Source of the DNA: Apostichopus japonicus
Lineage: Eukaryota; Echinodermata; Holothuroidea; Aspidochirotida; Stichopodidae
DNA length: 64,000 nt
Direction of reading: 5' to 3'
Assembly (NCBI RefSeq): GCF_037975245.1
Contig: NC_092565.1
Location: 15,405,499 to 15,469,498, forward strand
Shown: positions 26,301-35,300 of the stretch, piece after piece
Layout: each line of letters opens with the position of its first letter
How positions within the stretch are numbered: position 1 is the first letter of the stretch
Notes under the pieces: generated by a model
The model's input: only the letters and a program-made list of their open reading frames with translations
The model's database searches: none
Told to the model about the DNA's origin: nothing
Position numbers and translations under genes: made by a program

Positions 26301-29300
26301 AAATAATTTCAAAATTGTTTGTGTTACACTATATGGAATAATGTAATCTGATTTTTCAAAAGTTTGTTACGTTAAGTATTTTGTTACCATAATATAAGGT
26401 AGTGTTTCTACAACACCAACACTTAGAATGGCACTGTCCATACATTCCTGTCACTTGGATAATTAGCTCCTTTATCATAGACCATAATTACAGCATTTAA
26501 AAGTAGTAATTACAGTATACTCATTGTCTTCAATAATTTACAAGCCAATTCATTGTCTTGATTCCTTTATAAATCATAAATTATAGTACTTTTCATTGTT
26601 ATATTCCTACAAAAGCCTAATTAGTTGTAGTTTTGGTGAAAATAGTAAAACAAGCTTCATTACAGAATTCCCGTCCTTTTGTTCTGCATCCATGCCATAA
26701 TTTAAGCTTTGGTTTTCTTTGTTACCGCTGTACATTCATTGAGTACAGAATTCACTTTCTTTTAATGTGTAAAGCCATAAGGCTTAGAGCGGCATCCATT
26801 GTCATTATTACTGTATGGACATCGAGCATTAAGTCCTTTATTCTGGTTAAATGGTGAATCTACTCACCTTCTTGTGGTTTGTTGATAGCAGATTCCACCA
26901 ATGGCCTGAAGCCGGTATCTGCCCCGTATTTGTCATGTAATCCATCATCAATCAATAGAAAGTGTGTATGATTGGGATTTAAAGACACTGGCCTATTGCG
27001 AGCTACATCTTTTGTTACCTTGTATTTAATGAGATGCTGTGGAAGGTGAAAAAGCAAATAAAGGTGAAAAAAATATCAATAAAACAACAGATTGGATACT
27101 TGTGATTTAAGTTGCAGTGTAAAATCCTGATCTGAGATCACATCTTTAATATACATTCACTTCATTCACCAAAAAAACAAAAAAAAACTATACAAAATTC
27201 ATTGCAGTGTATTACTAATGCCACAGGTTAAATCCAGTAAAGCATACAAACTCTTCATGAATCTCTTCTGTTAAATTATCCATAACATAACTATAACACC
27301 ACATGACCTTTTTAAGGGTGCATTCCTGTTGAATAACACCTAGAGAGTAATATACACCACAGCATAATAACCAAACAACATCGATCTTAACAAACAAAAG
27401 CAATGAAGCAGCTGCAGTACATTATAGACAAAACAAATCTTAGTAAATTTAAAATTGAATCATGAACACAAAAACTCACTGGTATTTTTGTAAGAAAAGG
27501 AACATGCTTACATCTGTTGGATGAGATGAGCATATGGGTCCACTCCGTAATGGTGATCATAAACACTACATTTTATCCTGACTATCAAGTAACCAACATA
27601 AGGCAATACTTTTTATCGCTAACAATGCAGTCAAAAGAGTTGCGTTACTTTTAACGTTTTACTGTCATTCAGTAGCTAACAGAAGGTAAACGACACAAGC
27701 ATTACAGTACTGTTTTAACTCCCATAGAATCAGTAGTTTCTTCATGTTGACAATGCACGACAAACAACTGCTTATTAGCCTATGTCAGTCACCGTCCAAT
27801 GTTTTCACATGACTGTAAAAGTGTCGGCTAATTCCCGAAAGAAGTACGTTGTCCCTCACAAACAATAGAAACACATCCAATCATTTTTTTTTCTTTTTCT
27901 AAAATATTTAGATATTGGATGGGTTCATACATGTTTAAAGTTTTGTCGTGTGAGGATTACATTGGTGCAAAGAAATGGTGTTGAGACACCATATTTATGA
28001 CGAAAATCCAGCGAAAAAAATATAACCTTTAATCCACCACAGTAGCAAAATTAGTAAAAGAGGTGTCATGAAATTTCCCTTCATCCTCCAGGACAAATGG
28101 TACAGTAATTTGAACCTTATCCTACTCGCTACCATCATAACCAGAGACGTAGCTTAACACCTCTCCACTTCTTTCAATTTCTACAATTATTAAAATAAAG
28201 TTTTCCCACAAATTTCACACCACTTCAGAGCTAAAGTAAGTGCGACAATCACTTTTTACGTACTGTAGGCTATATTATGACAGGCTATTGTAGGCTATAT
28301 TATGACAAGCTGTATAAGGCTATATACTGTAGGCTATATTATGACAGGCTATATTAGGCTATATACTGTAGGCTATATAATGACAGAGGTGATGTGTCTA
28401 ACCACTCTTTACGTTGCTTTTCATGTTTTAGCTGGATTTTGCCGACTTCGTATATTAATATTTTGGGACGGAAACTTCTAAATCTCCCTATTTCTGTGAA
28501 AGTTGGTTGGCCGGTCTGTGGACATGTTACGATAAAACCTTTTTCAAGCGACATGTGTTAGGGATTTATGATAACAATACTAGTCTGTTACAAGTTCTAG
28601 TAGCGCGGTTCATATGATCGGTCATGAACCAGACAAAAAAATATATTTGGGCAAAATTTAAGAATGACATTTGCTACTTTAGAAGTGGAAAGCAATTTGC
28701 CAGCAAAAAAATACCAGGATCAACAAAAGCCTGCATTGATAATAGATTTCATACGGCAGTAAACGCAGACAGTACCGTACATTCTAAACTCTCAGCTGTC
28801 CACCTTCACCATTTCTTACGCCACTTGCATTGGACTTGTACTCCTTTAATTTTAGGAAAGAACACAAAATGCTGATTACCTGTGCATTCTTATTGATGAG
28901 AAGATCACGATTGTGGGTGTATGCCCAAGCAGCTATTCCAATACAGTTTATCTTGCAAACTTCCTCTCTGGAAATCAACTGAAGGATCTGATTTTCTTTG
29001 ACAGCTCTTCCGACTATATGGTTTACTCCCACATCCGAGCCACCTGTGATGATCCATGCACCGACTGATTGAGCTGCCTGATCGGATTAAACATACATGT
29101 GTATTATGTAATGTTGAGAATTATTGGTTTATGAATATCATAAAATTCTACAGTCTCTACTAGGTGGAATTCCACTGGACTATAAATTCATAGTAGGTAC
29201 TTACAGATATCATTGTGGAGTGTAACTGCTCTACCAAGTGGCTGTAATGTTACAAGTCTAAAATGTGAAGTTAAACTGGACTATAAATTAATAGTAGCTT

Positions 29301-32300
29301 CATACAGGTATCATTGTGGAGTGTAACTGCTCTTCCAAGGTAAAGTTACAAGTCTACAATGTGAAGTTACACTGGACTATCATGTAATAGTAGGTACATA
29401 CAAGTATCATTGTGGAGTGTAACTGCTCCATCAAGGTAACATTACAAGTCAACAATGTGGAGTTACACTTGTCAATCAATTAATAGTAGGTACATGTATA
29501 CAATTATCAGTGAAGTGTAACTGCGCTAACCCAAAAAATCTTGCCTAGGATGGCTACATAAATCTGGTAATCTATAGCCTAACAAGACAACATGATGACA
29601 CCTACACGTCCTCAAACAAAACTCTAGACAAACATGAAATGTAACACTATAATCTTAAAAAAAAGAAACTTTATTTACAAAAAAAAAACCATACAAGGAC
29701 AAGAAAAGGTAATATAGTTTCAAACTAAGTCAATCAGAATATGTAACTCTATTCAGCCAAACAAACATACACCAGGATATAAATACATCTATTTACACGA
29801 TGTCAACAAAACGGCATACAAACAGGCAACTCTGTTTAGCTCCACAAAACCACACTAGGATAAATACAAACATCTCAACAAAACTATACAGACAGCTGGA
29901 ACTCTTACTCTCTTCAGCCAAACAAAAGTACATCAGTATAATGTCTAATAATATGTCAACAAAACTATACAAACAGGAATGCACTAACTCTAGCTATTTA
30001 GCTAAGCAAACCCAGAACAGGGTAAACAACTGTTAGACTCTACAGTAAAACACATCTAGAGATCAAAATTAACAAATGCCTAGAGCAAAACTAAAACCAA
30101 AATCAAACGTAGCAGCACAAGTGAGCCCCCATAATTCTCTACAATCAGACAAATCATGAGCAGAATTAACAAGTTTATGCAAAACTATAAAACCAACATG
30201 ACATATTGCACACCATAGCCCAGACAAAACCTATACAAGGATAAATAATGCACTTCTCTTTAGCCAGCAAAGCATGCATGGCAGAGATAAATAAATGTTC
30301 TGTTACTCCATAAAAGAACAGAGAGATTTTATATGAACTGGAAGGCTGGCTCCACAGTAGGAAAATGTACCAACCATGAAGGGTCATGTGACATGCTCGC
30401 AGGTGCTACTAACATATTATGTAACTCTTTGTCAGCTCGAAGTGATAAGATTTTTGTAGACAAAAGAAAGCCAGTATAAAAGGCCTTTTTGGTTAAATAT
30501 TGAGAATAATTGATTATGTTTGGAAGATAATGAGATTTGCTTTCTCTGTGTTAGAAATGCATGTACCCTGCCTACTAATCTGACATCTGCTGTTAGATTC
30601 TTATAAATTGCTTATAGCGACCCCTCCTATCATGTTACATGCTTGCTACATTCAAAAACAGCAGGGAGACTTGTGTTGCTAAGGAGCAACGACTCCTGTC
30701 GTCTGCTTCTCATGTAAATGTTCATTGTGTACATTCCTGATCAGCTACCATGCATTCCAGCTGCAGTTTGATTGTTTGTAAAGAAAACATACTAAAAATG
30801 GCAATTTTGGAATTGAAAATTGCGGAAAACATTAGAAAATATACCACTTAGATTCCATTGTTGGTGTAACTCCACCAGGAATGTGGTAGCTATGAGATCA
30901 TGACATTTAATAGTTGTTATAGAAAACACATTTAGGGAGTACTGTAAAAGTTAAGTGCATCACATGACCTTTCCATGGTTGGTATGTCTGTTTTTCTTAT
31001 TTGACATATTCCAGATTTATATATAAATGCAGGTGAAAAACAAAACTACATCAGGATCAATAAATGCAGTCAAACAATCCTCAGTAAATCTACATGAAGT
31101 GCAACAAAATTAGGTCAGGTTCATTAATTTAATAGACTTTAATCAAACCTGTGGATAAGAAACTCAATATTGTCATGCAAATAAAACTAAAGCCATGATC
31201 GTTGAATACCTTTATAAGTCCCCTGTTGAATGTTTCCTGGTCCTTAGTGTTGAGACGGAATTGTTTCTGGCCTCCACGAACAGAAATCACCAACTTTGGT
31301 CGCTGCAATTCCCAGTAGCTTGTGAAGAGTTGAAGAACATGCTGAACATCTGTGGCCTTTGAAAGCCTTACATACTAGTCAGGGTAAAGAACAATAACAG
31401 ATTGCAGCTTACTAAAAAAAAAAAATATGAAAGCCAAATGAATAGTCAAGTTCAGAACCTGTCCTTCTATATCTTACATTTTCTTACTTTCACAAAGAGG
31501 TTAAGGTCCGGGGTTTGGTATGTGACCAAATGGCCAATGGGGTATAACAAACATTAGCAGCAAGAGCAAAGAAGTTTGACTGGGCCAAGAACAAGAATAC
31601 CAAACTGCCTCTCAAGGTTTAAATCATGTATTGATATATACTGAATTTTGAAGCAGGAATTATAGCCTTAGACTAGTTACCATAGATGCAGACCTGGACC
31701 GTATGAAATGCATACTACTTTATGGGTATGACCAGGGGCGTCAATCGTAAGGGGGGGGGGGGGGGTTAGTGACTACCTCCTGTAGACTTGTGTATCTCAT
31801 AAAGGGAGCTCAAACATTGTGCTATAAGATTAGTAGTTATTAATGTTCAATTCTCATCTGCTCAGCTCCCTGATAAAAATAGAACTTTTCAACTGGGTTG
31901 AAATAAAATTACGGATTTCATTTATAGCATTAATTAAATGTGAAACCGTGTCCATAGCTGAGGCTATCTGCTATATCACCAGCTAATTGAAAACCAACTG
32001 AGAATTCATCAAGGAGCACCTACATGTCAAGTTTGAGATTCATCATCAAAGCAGGACTGCTTCAGTTGTTTCTAGGCTTTCAACACTGATCACCTCATAA
32101 GACCTTTGACCACCAAAACTAGTAGAAAGCTAATACACATTCAGGGGGACTTACTACCCAACTACGAGATTCACCAAAGCAGCTTTCATTCACATTTTGA
32201 CCACTGCTGTTCTCAAAAGACCTCCACCCAAAATAATAGCAATGATAGGGCACCCAAGTAAAACAATGACATTCGAGCGAGAATTCAATAAGAGACAACT

Positions 32301-35300
32301 ATGAAGTAAATATGAAGTTGATGCAAGCTACACATAATGATTTATCATGTGATGAGTTATCATGTGATGAGTTATCACATGTGATGAGTTACATATGATG
32401 AGTTATCATGTGGTGAGTTATCACATGTGATGAGTTACATATGATGAGTTATCACAGGTGATGAGTTATCATGTGATGAGTTATCATGTGGTGAGTTACA
32501 TGTGATGAGTTATCACATGTGATGAGTTACATATGAGTTATCATGTGATGAGTTATCACATGTGATGAGTTACGAATGATGAGTTATCATGTTGTCTGTG
32601 AGTTATCTAGATGGCATCACCATGGCATAGATTTAATCTGGCTTTGGACATGGAATCAATTATATATCGCACCTTGCCCATCTTTTTGTTGGTTCATTTA
32701 CTTTAATAATAACTGAATATAAATGATGTCATGTAGCTGGTTTCCTTTCCAACTGACCTTTGCTGGTTCACTGTTACTTTCACCTTCGTTGATAAATATG
32801 ATCTCTCCATGGGCATCAGTGGGGTACTCTGCAACATCCTGTTCTGGATCCCACGACCCTGTGAGTGGTTCTTCCCGCTGTTGGAGAGCAACTGGTAGGT
32901 GGTTCTCTCTGATACGACCGCAGTAACAACTAAAGTGAAACAAAAGTAGCTAGAGAATGTGTTTTTTTAGGAATATCTTTTATCCAGTCTAATTTTTGTT
33001 CTTCACTGTAGCCTGGTTCATGGGTACATGGTAGGGTGGGATGGGGGAGGGGATTGGGGGGGGTAGGGGAGGAAGGAGTGTGGGTCTCCCTTGCCTTCTT
33101 CATATGTCAGTTCTTTCTGCAACCCTTTATGTTGTGCTTCTTATGCTTGTATTCCTTGCCCTCCGGGGACTGCTATTCCACAATTTTGGTTCTTACACTG
33201 TCTCAGTTGTCACTTCAATCAATCAATTTTCTCTCTTCTGAATGTTCTTTACTCTTTTAAGAGAGTTCATATTACTGTATGTTCTGTCACTATTAATGTA
33301 TGTTCTGTCAATATTGATGTTCCCACTCTTATGCTTAATATTATCATTTTGTAATTGCTGATGCCATTGCAGGCAAATATCAGCTAGAAGGGTTGGGTTT
33401 TAAGGTTTTCACTTGAGACATTGCCATTCAATTTAGTGTACAAAGGAAGCAAACATGAAGACAAGCCTGCCTCTTTGTAATTTGCTTTTGGCTATCATTA
33501 CTATCCTTTACTTTTATAGTGCTCATTGATTTTGCAATTGGTGCACCTTGCATGACGTTGACAATGCAAAAGTCACTTTCCCAATCAAAGCAATTTAAAA
33601 CAAATGAACAATTCTTCGAACCGGGAAGTAAATCGTTCGCACCATAAGGGCAACAGAAAATAGATTTCTTTGTTTCGACTGCGACAGGTTTTCTCCATTA
33701 AACCCACCTGGTCAGAGTGCATTTAGAAAAGGAAACATTGAATCTGCTTCGGAAGTTTTTTTTCTGAAATTCATCAGCAAACACGTATTGAGACTTTAAG
33801 TTTCAAACTTACAGACTGTCCTCCTCTATCTGTGTCGACCTCGTTACTTTGCGAATAAACCGGGCACATTCCCTCTTCTTAAAGGTACCAGTAATCCACT
33901 TGTCTTTTTTCAATCCCTGTTTTCAAAATGAAGGTAACAAATGTTTTAGTAAAAAACAAATTAAAGGGAATATATTCTACTTTCAGGAGGGTTAGTAAAC
34001 TATCACACACTACATTTTCACGTCCGTCTTGAAGATGTTGCTTTTGCAGTATGAAACCTAAGGGACCAAAGTTAAACATATACATGTACACCTCATTTTC
34101 TCTAAAGTAGTTTTGGTGTTATGGCTTGGTTGGAAGCAGCTAGACTTGACACTGTTCAGACATTGCTTTCATCATGCCTAGATACATCATCATTGAGAAT
34201 TTTGTAAGCTGTACAGGATGTATTAATAAGCTTAGAATTTATATTACAGTAGGATCTTCAGCCACATTTATTGAGTATTGACACAGTTTTCATATTTTCT
34301 TTTTATCTATTATATGAACAGTTCTACTTTTAAATTTTAAGGATCCACAATATGTTCCTCAAGACCCATCGATCTGGCAAATTTCTAAAGACTACAGGTG
34401 ATCAGTCACCACAGCTGGCAGCTAGCACAGGCCTTACAAGGTGCTAGAAACAATGTTCAAGTCATCAGTAATAAAGGTACCATAGATATTACAAGGTACT
34501 CAATATTTAACAGGTGATCAGTCACCACAGCTAGCACAGGCCTTACAAGGTGTTAGAAACAATGTTCAAGTCATCAGTAATAAAGGTACCATAGATATAA
34601 CAAGTTACTCAATATTTAACAAGTGTTCAGTAACCACAGCTAGCACAGGCCTTACAAGGTGCTTGAAACAAATGTTCAAGTCATCAGTAATAAAGCTACC
34701 ATAGATCTAACCAGGCGCGTAGCCAGAAATTTGCCAAGGGAGGGGCGAAACTGTAGATTTGGCATTGCAAGCTACCTAAGCATAGTGCCACTATGGTTGG
34801 CGCGAAGCGTACAAGAAAAGTTTGGCTGAAAATGCCTCCCAGATCGCTGGAAATGGCACTTCCCAGGCCTTGTACAGTAAGTTGCATCTAAGCATTTTCT
34901 CTTTTTAAAATACTAGCGATATCATAAAAACATTTAAAAAAATATAAAAAATATGCTCAAGGGGGGAGGGCGGCTGCCCCTGCCCCCCCTTGGCTTCGCG
35001 TCTGGATCTAACAAGGTACTCAATTTAACAAGTGATCAGTCACCACAGCTAGCACAGGCCTTACAAAGTACTTGAAACAATGTTCAAGTCATCAGTAATA
35101 AAGCTACCATATATGTCACAAGGTACTCAATTTAACAACTGTTCAGTAAGCACAGGCCTTACAAGGTGCTTGAAACAATGTTCAAGTCATCAGAAATAAA
35201 GGTACCATAGATCTAACAAGATACTCAAGATAACAGGTGATCCGTTACCACAGTTAGCACAGGCCTTACAAAGTGCTTGAAACAATGTACATGTCATCAG

